Assembly: GCA_049673305.1 (NCBI GenBank)
Contig: JBATXM010000228.1
Location: 17,325-81,324, forward strand
Direction of reading: 5' to 3'
Length of the DNA stretch: 64,000 nt
Source: GCA-003244245 sp049673305
GTDB lineage: Bacteria; Actinomycetota; Actinomycetes; Mycobacteriales; Pseudonocardiaceae
Part shown: in pieces, positions 28,931 through 38,465 of the stretch
Layout of the letters: each line of letters begins with the position of its first letter
How positions within the stretch are numbered: the stretch's first letter is position 1
Translations under genes and position numbers: made by a program
Notes under the pieces: generated by a model
What the model was told of the DNA's origin: nothing
The model's database searches: none
Seen by the model: the letters and a program-made list of their open reading frames with translations, nothing else

Positions 28931-30748
28931 ATGCGTGCACTGGTTACAGGAGGCGCCGGCTTCGTCGGATCACACTTGACCGAAGGCTTGGTGGCGCAAG
29001 GAAATGCGGTACTCGTGGTGAATGATCTGAGCCGCGGCCATGTGGCCAACCTCGACGTAGCGTTACGTCGGGGAGTCAAGCTTATCCGCCAGGATGTTCG
29101 GGCGTCGAACGCCATGCGGGACATCATGCGATGGTTCCATCCAGATGTCGTCTTCCATACAGCCGCCCAGTTTGATGTCCGTGCCTCGATGACCGATCCG
29201 GTGGGCGATGCACATCGCAACGTCATAGGCGTCGTCAGTGTGCTCGCCGCTGCGGCCGAGGCCGGTGTTCGACGTCTCGTATTGAGTTCGACGGGTGGAG
29301 CCATCTACGGCGAGGCCGCGCAGGTTCCCACGCCTGAGACCACGCCGGCGGATCCGATGTCGGCATATGGACTTGCGAAATGGGTTGGCGAGCGTTACGG
29401 CCGATGGTTCAGCGATGCCAGAGGCATCGATGTGGTGGCATTGTGGTACAACAATGTCTATGGACCACGACAAGAATTCGCCGGTGAATCCGGAGTCGTT
29501 GCGCGCTTCTGTGTGGCGGCGCTCGAAGGGCGACCCGCCGTCGTGTACGGGGACGGCCTGCAGAGCCGAGACTTCGTGTTCGTCGACGACGTGGTGAAAG
29601 CCAATATCGCAGTAGCGCAATGTGGAGGCCATGAATTCGATGAGTACAACGTGGGTACCGGAGTCGAGGTGACCGTCATGGGCCTGTTGGATACCATCCG
29701 TTCCGCCGCCGGTTTGGAACAGAGAGCGTGGCCCCCGAATTTCGTCTCCGTACGCGAGGGAGAGGTTCGGCGAAGTTGTCTGGACGTCACTCGCGCTCGG
29801 CGCGAGCGAATCCTGAGTGCCACGACAGTACTGCCGAAAGGTATTGAACAGACTATGAATTGGGTACGCGTTGCACGCAAGCGCGGCACCGTGTCCCCTT
29901 TCGTCGTGCGACCGAGAGATTATCCCTCTGGTGAAGGGATTGATTTTTTCATGCCGCCTCTTTTCGGCAACAACAACGCCATCGGCGCCACTGATAGAGA
30001 GCAATTCGCGGAATCGGGTTACCTGGTGGTTCCGCAGCTGATCCCGGATGATCTTCGTGCTCGCCTGGTGTCGGAGGTAGACCATTGGGTGGACGCGGGT
30101 CTGCGCGCGACGTCGATTGCCTCTTGCGTCGATCCGGCCGCACATGGGCTGCCCCCGCTGATGGAATTGGAGATGCCCGCGCACGGTGAGCTGCTCACGT
30201 ATCGGCCATTGATGGCGCTGCTCGGCGGACTCATGGGGCCGGATTTCGTCTTCCACCATCTGCACAGCGACCGGCACCATCCCGGGATCTCGGGCAAGCA
30301 CTGGCATCACGATTATGAGCCGAACGATCGTTCCGACCAGTCGCTGTTGATGGTCCATGCCTTGCACTATCTCGGCGGACTCGACGGCACGGTGGCGAGT
30401 CTCGTGGTGTTGCCCTGTTCCCATCGCAACCCGGCCGGAAAATCGGCGCTGACTGGTCTCGGCACAATACGATTGGAAGGCGAGGTCGTCATCGATCAAC
30501 TGCCGGTGGGCTCGACAGTGCTGCTGCATTCGGCATTGCTACATGCGCGCCGATTGTCCACAGTGCAGTCGGATCGTCCCCGGTATTTCGTTGACGCTTC
30601 GTATTGTCAGGTCGGGGCGCGGTGGCGGCCCGTCAAATCATTCTGGCGTCACATGCTCGCCCGCGCCCGGGAGTTGGGCCTCGACAGCGGGCTGTCGCCG
30701 GAATTGTTCGCCGAACGGCATTTCTTCGACGATACCGAAAACGTGTGA
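28931..30748 (+). CDS. Fused NAD-dependent epimerase/dehydratase and PhyH-type dioxygenase
   Basis: A 605-residue two-domain protein. Residues 1-310 are an extended SDR: Rossmann loop GGAGFVGSH, SSTGGAIYG, catalytic YGLAK and NNVYGPRQ, close to UDP-sugar 4-epimerases. Residues about 350-600 are a phytanoyl-CoA dioxygenase-like Fe(II)/2OG oxygenase: first ligands HWHHD (H-x-D), distal HSALLHARR with His and the 2OG-binding Arg. The frame is continuous through the joint. It is the first gene of the operon and ends 12 bp before the next. Substrates are unknown; a sugar or sugar-like polyol is possible for the first domain. Confidence 0.85.
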   Translation: MRALVTGGAGFVGSHLTEGLVAQGNAVLVVNDLSRGHVANLDVALRRGVKLIRQDVRASNAMRDIMRWFHPDVVFHTAAQFDVRASMTDPVGDAHRNVIGVVSVLAAAAEAGVRRLVLSSTGGAIYGEAAQVPTPETTPADPMSAYGLAKWVGERYGRWFSDARGIDVVALWYNNVYGPRQEFAGESGVVARFCVAALEGRPAVVYGDGLQSRDFVFVDDVVKANIAVAQCGGHEFDEYNVGTGVEVTVMGLLDTIRSAAGLEQRAWPPNFVSVREGEVRRSCLDVTRARRERILSATTVLPKGIEQTMNWVRVARKRGTVSPFVVRPRDYPSGEGIDFFMPPLFGNNNAIGATDREQFAESGYLVVPQLIPDDLRARLVSEVDHWVDAGLRATSIASCVDPAAHGLPPLMELEMPAHGELLTYRPLMALLGGLMGPDFVFHHLHSDRHHPGISGKHWHHDYEPNDRSDQSLLMVHALHYLGGLDGTVASLVVLPCSHRNPAGKSALTGLGTIRLEGEVVIDQLPVGSTVLLHSALLHARRLSTVQSDRPRYFVDASYCQVGARWRPVKSFWRHMLARARELGLDSGLSPELFAERHFFDDTENV

Positions 30749-30760
30749 GGGTGATTGACC

Positions 30761-31309
30761 ATGAAAATCGTCGAATCCATCGATTTCGCCGAGGTCGTGC
30801 AGATCTATCGGCGCGACAACGCCGCAGACGGTACGTTCGAAGGCAACAGCTATCAGGATGGGGAGCAGAATCTCCGGCGCGCCGCGGATCTGCCCGGTCA
30901 CTGGTCGCGGGTTCTGCTCTCGCGCAGCGACATTCTCGCGATCACACTCCCGTGGCATCTGAGTGAGGGCGGCGGACTCGAGCTCGTGCCGCGTACGGGG
31001 CTGACAGTCGGGCAAACCGTCACGCGCCTGCGATCGGACTGGTCCACCTGGGCGGCCGCGAACCCGGTGTGTACAAAGAAGCTCGAGATACTGGCGACTG
31101 CGTTGCCGATGCCGCTGTTCCTCAGTACGTCCCCGGTGGACCACAGCGATTACACGGATCTCGTTGTCCGAGAAGGCCTCTTCCATGTCGACGGCCTGCA
31201 TCGCGCGCTTGCGTGGGAATTGGCGGGGTCGCTGCCGGTAGACGAACGCATCGTTTCATTCGTCGCCGGAGACGCTGAAGCCATTGTACGCCAGCGGGGC
31301 CCGAAATGA
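30761..31309 (+). CDS. Small conserved protein of biosynthetic clusters, unknown function
   Basis: 182 residues from ATG 30761, which has GAGGGTGA upstream. Coherent conserved-looking blocks are DNAADGTFEGNSYQDGEQNL, TLPWHLSEGGGLELVPRTGL and VREGLFHVDGLHRALAWELA. The DGLHR motif resembles the DGxHR motif of ParB/DGQHR-type proteins. It may belong to a DUF seen in Streptomyces clusters (DUF6309 comes to mind, unverified). It overlaps the NRPS start by 4 nt (ATGA), so it is probably needed with it. No signal peptide or membrane segment is seen. Confidence 0.7.
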   Translation: MKIVESIDFAEVVQIYRRDNAADGTFEGNSYQDGEQNLRRAADLPGHWSRVLLSRSDILAITLPWHLSEGGGLELVPRTGLTVGQTVTRLRSDWSTWAAANPVCTKKLEILATALPMPLFLSTSPVDHSDYTDLVVREGLFHVDGLHRALAWELAGSLPVDERIVSFVAGDAEAIVRQRGPK

Positions 31310-34300
31310 CGACTCGATCCGCAACCTCGCTCGCCGACCTGCTGGTCCGCAACGTACAGGCTCACCCCCAGCACCCGGCATTGGTCGACGCCGAGCGCGT
31401 ATTAACCTACCGCACAGTCGGTCTCATCGTCCGCAGCGTGTCGCGATACCTCCATGAGCTGGGCGTCGGCCGCGGTGATCAAGTGGCGATACTCGGTCCC
31501 AGGGATGCACGGCTGTGCGCACTGATGTTCGGTGTGCTGCGCTCCGGCGCGACCGCCGTGCTGGTCGACACCACATGGAGCGAGCCCGAGCTGAGCAATC
31601 GCCTCGATGCGGTCGCGGTCGCATGTGCGTTGTCCACGGACGGGAGTATGCGGGCGCCCGCACCGTGGCGTACCGACATCATCGATGTGGAGACGCCGGC
31701 CGCCCATAACTCACCGGACCCCATGGCGGGCATGTCGAGCTCGGATATCGCATATCTCTCGTTCACCTCGGGTTCGGCGGGCGAGCCGAAGGCAGTGGCG
31801 GTCACCCATGGCAATGCGGTGCACTACGCGCAGGCACTACGCGACCGGCTCGGCTTCGAAACCAGCAGCGCGCCATGCATTGCACTTGTCACGACGCTGG
31901 CCGCGGACCTGGGTCACACCACGTGGCTGCTCGCGCTCGCGACCGCGGGTTCGGTCTATGTGATGTCCGACCGCGACGCACGAGACCCCGCAGCCTTCTG
32001 GGCGGCGCTGCACAGCGCCGGCGTGTCGGTGCTGAAGACGACGCCGTCGCATCTGACGGCGCTGGTACAGGGAAGACCAGCCGACGCTTGCGTCCTGGAC
32101 ACCGTCCTGCTGGGTGGTGAACCGTTGCCCCGCTCGTTCGCGGCCGCACTGCTCGCACGCCACGTCACCCGCCGCGTGATCAACCACTACGGCCCCACCG
32201 AGACAACCGTGGGAGCCACGTGCTTCATCGCATCGACGGTGGCCGACCTTCCCGCCGACGAGATCCTGGTCCCCATCGGCAGTCCCATCGGCGCGGTGGA
32301 TTTGAGTCTCCTCGACGGTGCGGGCGAGCCGGTTCCCGACGGCACCGCCGGCGAGCTCTTCATCAGCGGGCGGGGAGTCGCGGCAGGCTATTTCGGCCGG
32401 CCCGGCGAAACCGCACGGCATTTCCTCGCGCGAGATGCGGGCCGCATGTACCGAACCGGCGATATCTGTCGTCGGCGCGGCGACGGCAATCTCGTCTTCG
32501 TGCGTCGCGCCGACCGCCAGGTGAAGATCCGTGGCTTCCGAGTCGATCCGGCCGAGATCGAGCGGGCACTCGAGGCTGTGTCCGGTATCGGTCAGGCGGC
32601 GGTGGTCGTCCGGGAGACCCCGATGGGCAACCGGCTGCTGGCCGCCGTCCGGCTGTCCGGGCCAGCCGGTGCGCCCGAAGCACTCGATGCAGTGCGCTCC
32701 CAACTGCTCGAGGCCATGCCAGAATATGCTGTCCCGCAACCGATTTTCGCGTTCCCGGAACTTCCGATCGCCTCGACCGGAAAACTCGATCGCGGTCGCA
32801 TCGAGGCGATGGTGAGCACTGTGCTCGACGAGCAGGCCGGGGCCGCGCATGGAGACACCGCGGACGTGATCGATACGGGTCTGGCGCACGCTGTCGCGAA
32901 GTTGTGGGCCGGTGCGCTCGGCGTGACCCGCGTGGACCCGGATGCCGACATCGTGAGCCTGGGCGGCGACTCGATTCTGGTGATGCGCACGATCGCGTTC
33001 CTCCGCAGGCGTGGCTACCGCATCACCTTCGACGACTTCTACGTATACCCGACACCGGTGCTGCTGGCCTCGGTGGCGCGTCTCATGGACAACGCGGTAC
33101 CCGGCACGGTGCCGGAACCCGACCGTGCCGGCGAACCACCCGCCCCGGCTCAGCGGTGGCTGTTCGGTCGGCACCTCGACGACCTGCGGCACTGGAATCA
33201 ATCGGTCGTGTTGTCCTGCGGCACCAGTGTCGGTGCCGCCGCCCTGTCGCAGGCGGTGCTGAGCGTCCTCGAACGCCACACCGCATTGCGCAGACCGATC
33301 GGGCCGGACGGGCCCGGTGTCATCAGAGCCGTGAACGAGCTTGTCCCGGTGTCGTTTTCCGCGCTGCCGCGCTCGGCCGGTGCGATCGCCGCCGTGATCG
33401 AGGCTATGTGCACCGAACTGCATCACAGCATTGATCCGGCGTCCGGGCACCTGGTGCGGGTGCACCTGTTCTCGGGTGGGTCCGGTGTCGAGGACCGCCT
33501 TGCGGTGGTGGTTCACCATCTGGTCATCGACGGGCTCTCGTGGCGAATCCTGCTCGACGACATCGCCTATGCCTACCGAATGGCGCTGTCTGGCAAGGAA
33601 TTCGACCTCCCCGAGACCGCCGACTACTACCGCTGGGCGGCGAGGCCGGGCGAGCTGCCCGCCGTGTGCGCAACGATCGCGCCACGGCTTCCGGCCGACG
33701 AAGTACACGCCGCGGCGGAACCCGCTAGCCTGGTGTGGGCATTGGACCGGACCGCCACCGCCCGGCTCGTCCGTCGTCATGGGGGAGCGCAGCGGCTCGA
33801 ATCGTTGCTCCTGTCGGCGCTGGCTGCGGCGGTGCTGCACTGGAACGGTCAGTCCCAGCTCGGCATCGAGGTGGAGACACATGGTCGCGACGTTCGTGAT
33901 GGCGGCGAATACCTCGACACCATCGGCTGGTTCACGGCAGTGAAATGGGTGGTCATCGACCGCTGCGATGGACCGGACGATGCCGACGCCACCCACCGCG
34001 CCGCGAACTTGGCGCAGCGCCTGCGAGATTCACCCGTATTACCCATGGATGTCAAGGGTCGTCGCCCGGAGGTCGGTTTCAACTTCCTCGGCACCTTCCA
34101 ACTCCCCGACGAGCCGACCCTGGCCTGGTCTGTCGCGGCTGAACAGGCGGGCACGGCACGCTGCGTCCAGGGCGACATGCTCTATCGACTTCGTCTGAGC
34201 GCCCGCATCGTCGAGGGCTGCCTCGTCACCGATCTGGTGTACACCCGGCCCGCGATTTCGTCCGGCAGTGCGCATCGCATCATCGGGAGGTTCGCCCGCA

Positions 34301-35499
34301 CTGTCTCGGCCGCGGCCGGTGTCTCGACTCCTCCACATGCCGGCTCCGCCCGATCGACGTCCGGTCAGGTGCTGCTCAGCCCTGCTCGAAAAGTATCGGC
34401 CGGCGTTCGGGTCATCAGCGAACCGCCGCGTGTGCTGCTGACTGGCGTCACCGGTTACCTTGGCGGACACTTGCTTTCGGCTCTGCTCGAACGCAACGCG
34501 CAGGTGACCTGCCTGGTGCGCGGCGAACGGGACGCCGACGCCCGCCGCCGACTGAACGGCTCGAGCCGGGACGTCGCCGTGATCGCGGGCGACATCACGC
34601 GCGATGATTTGGGCTTGTCGCGCGCGGGTCTGGCGCGCGCCCGGGATTGCCAGGTGATCATCCACGCTGCCGCCGACACCCGGTTGGTGGCCTCGCCCAC
34701 CGAACTCGAGCGGACCAACCACGCCGCAGTCAGCGGGCTGCTGGCGTGGATCGATGCCGAAACCCCCGGGGCCCGATTCCATCACGTGTCGACGCTCGGC
34801 GTCGCGGGCAGCGTCGACGGGCCCGTTCGCCGCTTCGGCGAAGCCGACCTGCGGATCGGGCAGTTCTTCCGAACCCCTTACGAGCGATCGAAATTCGGCG
34901 GCGAGCTGGCAGTTCGGTCCTGGGCGGCGCAGGGGCGGCAGTGCTACATCTACCGCAGCGGTCATATTGCGGCCCACAGTCGCACCGGAAAGTTTCAACG
35001 CAATATCGCCGACAACCGCATCTATCAGCTCATCCGCGGGTACCTGCTGGCCGGTGCGGCCCCGCGACGCCCCGCAGTGACGTTCGGATTTTCCTATGTC
35101 GACACTGTCGCGGTCGCGATGGCTGCCATCGCGACCCATCCGCATACCGCCCCCGGCGTCTACCACGTCGAGACCCCGCACCTGGTGACGCACGACGATC
35201 TGATGGAGTGGACGGTCGCTGCGGGCTATCGGGTCGTGCTCACCGACGACAATGCGTTCGCTGCCGCACTGGGCCGCGCCGAGCGGTGCCATCCGACTGC
35301 CGCCCGGCTGGCGTTGGCATGGTCTGACCACGACGCGGATCGCAATGTCGTCATCGACAGCTCCTACACCGTCTCCGTGCTGAACCGGCTCGGCGTGCGC
35401 TTCACCGCACCCACTCCCCAATGGTGGGCCGGGGCGCTGGCGTGGGGCGCCGAGGCCGGCTACTTCCTTGCCGCCTCGACCGCCGAACGGACGGCCTGA
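31306..35499 (+). CDS. Single-module NRPS, A-T-E-R (adenylation, carrier, epimerisation, reductase)
   Basis: 1397 residues. The adenylation domain (about 10-500) has YLSFTSGSAGEPKAVAVTHG, NHYGPTETT and MYRTGD. The carrier protein has LGGDSILVM (Ser about 556). The next domain (about 610-1030) has HHLVIDGLSW with GWFTAVKW and FNFLGTF, the E-domain motifs rather than condensation-domain ones. The terminal reductase (about 1041-1390) has LLTGVTGYLGG and the YERSK site. It should activate an amino acid, epimerise it and release it as an aldehyde or alcohol. There is no condensation domain, so no peptide bond is predicted within this protein. The amino acid is not assigned. Confidence 0.9.
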   Translation: MTTRSATSLADLLVRNVQAHPQHPALVDAERVLTYRTVGLIVRSVSRYLHELGVGRGDQVAILGPRDARLCALMFGVLRSGATAVLVDTTWSEPELSNRLDAVAVACALSTDGSMRAPAPWRTDIIDVETPAAHNSPDPMAGMSSSDIAYLSFTSGSAGEPKAVAVTHGNAVHYAQALRDRLGFETSSAPCIALVTTLAADLGHTTWLLALATAGSVYVMSDRDARDPAAFWAALHSAGVSVLKTTPSHLTALVQGRPADACVLDTVLLGGEPLPRSFAAALLARHVTRRVINHYGPTETTVGATCFIASTVADLPADEILVPIGSPIGAVDLSLLDGAGEPVPDGTAGELFISGRGVAAGYFGRPGETARHFLARDAGRMYRTGDICRRRGDGNLVFVRRADRQVKIRGFRVDPAEIERALEAVSGIGQAAVVVRETPMGNRLLAAVRLSGPAGAPEALDAVRSQLLEAMPEYAVPQPIFAFPELPIASTGKLDRGRIEAMVSTVLDEQAGAAHGDTADVIDTGLAHAVAKLWAGALGVTRVDPDADIVSLGGDSILVMRTIAFLRRRGYRITFDDFYVYPTPVLLASVARLMDNAVPGTVPEPDRAGEPPAPAQRWLFGRHLDDLRHWNQSVVLSCGTSVGAAALSQAVLSVLERHTALRRPIGPDGPGVIRAVNELVPVSFSALPRSAGAIAAVIEAMCTELHHSIDPASGHLVRVHLFSGGSGVEDRLAVVVHHLVIDGLSWRILLDDIAYAYRMALSGKEFDLPETADYYRWAARPGELPAVCATIAPRLPADEVHAAAEPASLVWALDRTATARLVRRHGGAQRLESLLLSALAAAVLHWNGQSQLGIEVETHGRDVRDGGEYLDTIGWFTAVKWVVIDRCDGPDDADATHRAANLAQRLRDSPVLPMDVKGRRPEVGFNFLGTFQLPDEPTLAWSVAAEQAGTARCVQGDMLYRLRLSARIVEGCLVTDLVYTRPAISSGSAHRIIGRFARTVSAAAGVSTPPHAGSARSTSGQVLLSPARKVSAGVRVISEPPRVLLTGVTGYLGGHLLSALLERNAQVTCLVRGERDADARRRLNGSSRDVAVIAGDITRDDLGLSRAGLARARDCQVIIHAAADTRLVASPTELERTNHAAVSGLLAWIDAETPGARFHHVSTLGVAGSVDGPVRRFGEADLRIGQFFRTPYERSKFGGELAVRSWAAQGRQCYIYRSGHIAAHSRTGKFQRNIADNRIYQLIRGYLLAGAAPRRPAVTFGFSYVDTVAVAMAAIATHPHTAPGVYHVETPHLVTHDDLMEWTVAAGYRVVLTDDNAFAAALGRAERCHPTAARLALAWSDHDADRNVVIDSSYTVSVLNRLGVRFTAPTPQWWAGALAWGAEAGYFLAASTAERTA

Positions 35500-35536
35500 C
35501 GTGGTCCATCAATTCCCTTATCGGAGGTCGGAATCC

Positions 35537-36799
35537 ATGTCCCAGCTGTCGCCGATACTCACTCAGGCCACACCGGTAATAGCCTGTCGCGGTGAAGGGA
35601 TGTACCTCTTCGACTCCGACAGCCGGCGCTACCTGGACTTCACCGCCGGCGTGGGAGTGACCAGCACCGGTCACTGCCACCCGCGGGTGGTCGAGGCCGC
35701 GCAACAACAACTCGCGCGGCTGATCCACGGTCAGTACACCACCGTGCTGCACGAGCCTCTGCTCGCGCTCACCGAGCGACTCGGCGAGGTAATGCCCGAC
35801 GGCATGGACTCGCTGTTCTACGTCAACTCCGGCAGCGAGGCGGTGGAGGCCGCCGTACGCCTGTCCCGGCATGCCACCGGGCGACAGAACGTCGTGGTTT
35901 TCGACGGGTCGTTCCATGGCCGCACCATGGGTGCGGCTGCGCTCACCACCGCCTCCACCCGATACCGCGCGGGAATCGGTCCGCTCATGCCGGGCGTTGC
36001 GGTGGCGCCGTTTCCGGCCGCATTTCGCCTCGGGATGAGCGAGGATGCGGCAACCGACCATGCGCTGCGCGGCTTGGACCACGTCCTCGCCACGGTGAGC
36101 GACCCGCGAGAGACGGCTGCACTTCTTGTCGAGCCGGTGTTGGGTGAAGGCGGATACGTGCCCGCGCCACCGGGATTCCTGGCGGGCTTGCGCGAGCGCG
36201 CGAACCGTGACGGAATCCTGCTGGTGCTCGACGAGGTGCAAACCGGATTCGGAAGGACCGGCAGGTTCTGGGCGCATCAGCACGATGGCGATGTGGTGCC
36301 CGACATCCTCGTCACCGCAAAGGGATTGGCCAGCGGATTCCCGCTCTCGGCTATCGCCGCGACACCGGCACTGATGCAATTGGCGTGGCCGTCCTCGCAG
36401 GGCGGCACCTACGGCGGGAATGCGGTCGCATGCGCTGCGGCGCTGGCGACACTCGATGTCCTCCGCGAGGAGCATTTGGTCGATAACGCAGCCACGCAAG
36501 GTAAACGTTTGCTCGACGCGGTGCGGAAGGCCGCAGACGATGTTCCCACTATTGCCGATGTGCGCGGCCTGGGGTTGATGGTGGGCATCGAGTTCTGCCA
36601 TCCCGACGGTACTCCCGATGCCGTCACCGCACGATGTGCGCAACAGGCTGCCGCCGACCTCGGTCTCCTGCTGCTGACCTGCGGCCCGTACAGCAATGTC
36701 GTTCGGATGATTCCGGCACTGGTGGTGACGGCCGAACAGGTCGACGAGGCGGTGTCGTTGTGGTCGAAAGCGGTGGCCGCCGCGACCAACCGAGCATGA
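35537..36799 (+). CDS. Class III (omega) aminotransferase
   Basis: A 420-residue PLP enzyme. Motifs are NSGSEAVEAAVRLSRHATGR, FDGSFHGRTMGA, LVLDEVQTGFGRTG and the PLP-lysine region ILVTAKGLASGFPL. ATG 35537 has GGAGG nine bases upstream, so the upstream extension to 35468 is rejected. The family moves amino groups onto aldehydes. In this operon the natural acceptor is an aldehyde from the NRPS reductase or from the carboxylic acid reductase (inference), giving an amine. Confidence 0.9.
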   Translation: MSQLSPILTQATPVIACRGEGMYLFDSDSRRYLDFTAGVGVTSTGHCHPRVVEAAQQQLARLIHGQYTTVLHEPLLALTERLGEVMPDGMDSLFYVNSGSEAVEAAVRLSRHATGRQNVVVFDGSFHGRTMGAAALTTASTRYRAGIGPLMPGVAVAPFPAAFRLGMSEDAATDHALRGLDHVLATVSDPRETAALLVEPVLGEGGYVPAPPGFLAGLRERANRDGILLVLDEVQTGFGRTGRFWAHQHDGDVVPDILVTAKGLASGFPLSAIAATPALMQLAWPSSQGGTYGGNAVACAAALATLDVLREEHLVDNAATQGKRLLDAVRKAADDVPTIADVRGLGLMVGIEFCHPDGTPDAVTARCAQQAAADLGLLLLTCGPYSNVVRMIPALVVTAEQVDEAVSLWSKAVAAATNRA

Positions 36800-36840
36800 G
36801 AACCGCGACGAGCCGAGCACGAGAATGGAACCGAGGCAGC

Positions 36841-37701
36841 ATGTCCGAAAGCAAGATGGTCGAGATCGGCTGGGATGGTGCGTGTCTGGAAGAACGGAAG
36901 AAGCTCTGGTCGATGCGGCTCGATGAGGACGACCGGCGCCGCCTCGCGGCCGACTACCGGAACCGACAGCCGCAACACGCGAAGCGGGTCCGGACGAGGC
37001 TGAGCTCGTTCATCCACGACAGCGATCGAGCAGTGGGGCTCGCGCATATCGCCAACCTCGTCGATACGACCGCACCCGAGGCCGAGATCACCCAGTCGCT
37101 CCTGTTCGTGCTGGAGGCGATAGGGCGGGTCGTTCCCCAGAACGGCCAGGGCGACCGCATCCAGGTGCTGCGTGATCGGGACGGCGACGGCGCCACCGAA
37201 CTCGGGTTCCACTGCGACACTTGCGATCTGCTCGTACTGCTGTGTCTGCAACCCGCTGTGCTGGGCGGGGGATTCACCAGGCTGGCCTGCGCCCAGCGCG
37301 TACAAGATATCCTCGAGCAGGAGCGACCGGACGCGGTTGCCGCACTGCGGCGGAATTGGACCTTCGATCGAACCGGCCGTGCAGGCCCGCAGGTCATCGT
37401 CTCACCGATCCTGTTCACCCAGGCCGACGGCACCGTGGGCTGTTACTACCAAACCCGCACCGTGCGGGCTTCCGCGCAGGAAGGCGGTCGCCCCCTGACC
37501 GAGGAGCAGCTGAGCGCGCTGAGCGTTCTGGACGAGGTTCTCACTCGGTCCGACGTGGGCTTCAACCTTTTGCTGGCGGCGGGGGATCTGCTGATCATCC
37601 GCAACAGCCGTGTACTGCACGGACGTTCGTCATACACCGATCAACCCGGACCGAAATCGCGTCGCATGCTCCGGATCTGGATGAGCACGGAGGATCGATG
37701 A
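36841..37701 (+). CDS. TauD/TfdA-like Fe(II)/2-oxoglutarate dioxygenase
   Basis: A 286-residue oxygenase. The iron ligands are the FHCD motif (H-x-D, about residues 125-128) and the distal His in VLHGR; RMLRIWM supplies the 2OG Arg. An insert of paired cysteines (HCDTC) is near the site. Family members hydroxylate, desaturate or form rings on amino acids. It overlaps the SDR gene by 4 nt. It is the second 2OG-type oxygenase in this operon, with the PhyH domain. Confidence 0.85.
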   Translation: MSESKMVEIGWDGACLEERKKLWSMRLDEDDRRRLAADYRNRQPQHAKRVRTRLSSFIHDSDRAVGLAHIANLVDTTAPEAEITQSLLFVLEAIGRVVPQNGQGDRIQVLRDRDGDGATELGFHCDTCDLLVLLCLQPAVLGGGFTRLACAQRVQDILEQERPDAVAALRRNWTFDRTGRAGPQVIVSPILFTQADGTVGCYYQTRTVRASAQEGGRPLTEEQLSALSVLDEVLTRSDVGFNLLLAAGDLLIIRNSRVLHGRSSYTDQPGPKSRRMLRIWMSTEDR

Positions 37702-38465
37702 CCAGTGACACCTACACCGCCGGCCGGGTCGCCGTCGTCACCGGGGCGGGCAGCGGGCTCGGTAGAGCCGGCGCGCTCGCGCTGCTCGCCCAGGGCTGGT
37801 CGGTGGCCTTGGCGGGCCGACGCGCCGACGCGCTGAAGGAAACCGTGGCCCTGGCAGGGGGGTCCGCTGCGCGGGCCATCCCGCTGCCGACCGACATCAC
37901 GAACCCGAGCGAGGTCGCCGAGCTGTTCGGGACTGTCGAGAACCGTTTCGGGCGACTGGATCTGCTGTTCAACAATGCGGGTGCGGCGGTGCCCCGCAGC
38001 CCGATCGACGAGATCCTCGTCGAGGACTGGAATCGTGTCATCGACACCATCGTCACCGGCGCATTCCTGTGCGCGCAACAGGCATTCCGGGTCATGCAGG
38101 CCCAATCGCCCAGCGGTGGGCGCATTATCAATATGGGGGCCCCGTCGGCCCACGCGCCCAGACCCCACGCTATCGCCTACACCACGGCCAAGCATGCTCT
38201 GCTGGGGCTGACTCGCGCCCTGTCGCTCGATGGCCGCGAGTGCGGAATCGCCTGCGGGCAAATCGATGTCGGAAACGTTGCGCCGCCGGACGGCAGCCCG
38301 CAGCCAGCCGCACGACAAGCCGACGGAGCACTGGCCGTCGAGCCAACGATTCCCATGGAACGATTCACCGAGTCGCTGGTGTTGATGGCGTCGATGCCGC
38401 TGGACACCAATATTCAATACCTCACCGTCCTCCCGACCACGATGCCGTTCGTCGGGCGGGGGTGA
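37698..38465 (+). CDS. Short-chain dehydrogenase/reductase
   Basis: A 255-residue classical SDR. The NAD(P) loop is VVTGAGSGLGRAGALAL, with NNAG in LLFNNAGAAVP and the catalytic YTTAK. The start ATG overlaps the dioxygenase stop (ATGA), and the stop overlaps the next gene's GTG. It probably oxidises or reduces an intermediate; the substrate is unknown. Confidence 0.88.
   Translation: MTSDTYTAGRVAVVTGAGSGLGRAGALALLAQGWSVALAGRRADALKETVALAGGSAARAIPLPTDITNPSEVAELFGTVENRFGRLDLLFNNAGAAVPRSPIDEILVEDWNRVIDTIVTGAFLCAQQAFRVMQAQSPSGGRIINMGAPSAHAPRPHAIAYTTAKHALLGLTRALSLDGRECGIACGQIDVGNVAPPDGSPQPAARQADGALAVEPTIPMERFTESLVLMASMPLDTNIQYLTVLPTTMPFVGRG

Noticed and set aside
31837..33996. 719-codon minus-strand frame opposite the NRPS
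   Set aside because: Antisense shadow of a clear NRPS; composition is typical of high-GC shadows.
34039..36820. Long minus-strand frames opposite the NRPS reductase and the aminotransferase
   Set aside because: Both real plus-strand genes have complete motifs; the antisense frames have none.
31306..37701. Isonitrile lipopeptide-type cluster (TauD-like oxidase plus NRPS reductase)
   Set aside because: No acyl-ACP ligase, ACP or thioesterase of that pathway is present; the NRPS is A-T-E-R, and the CAR and aminotransferase do not fit.
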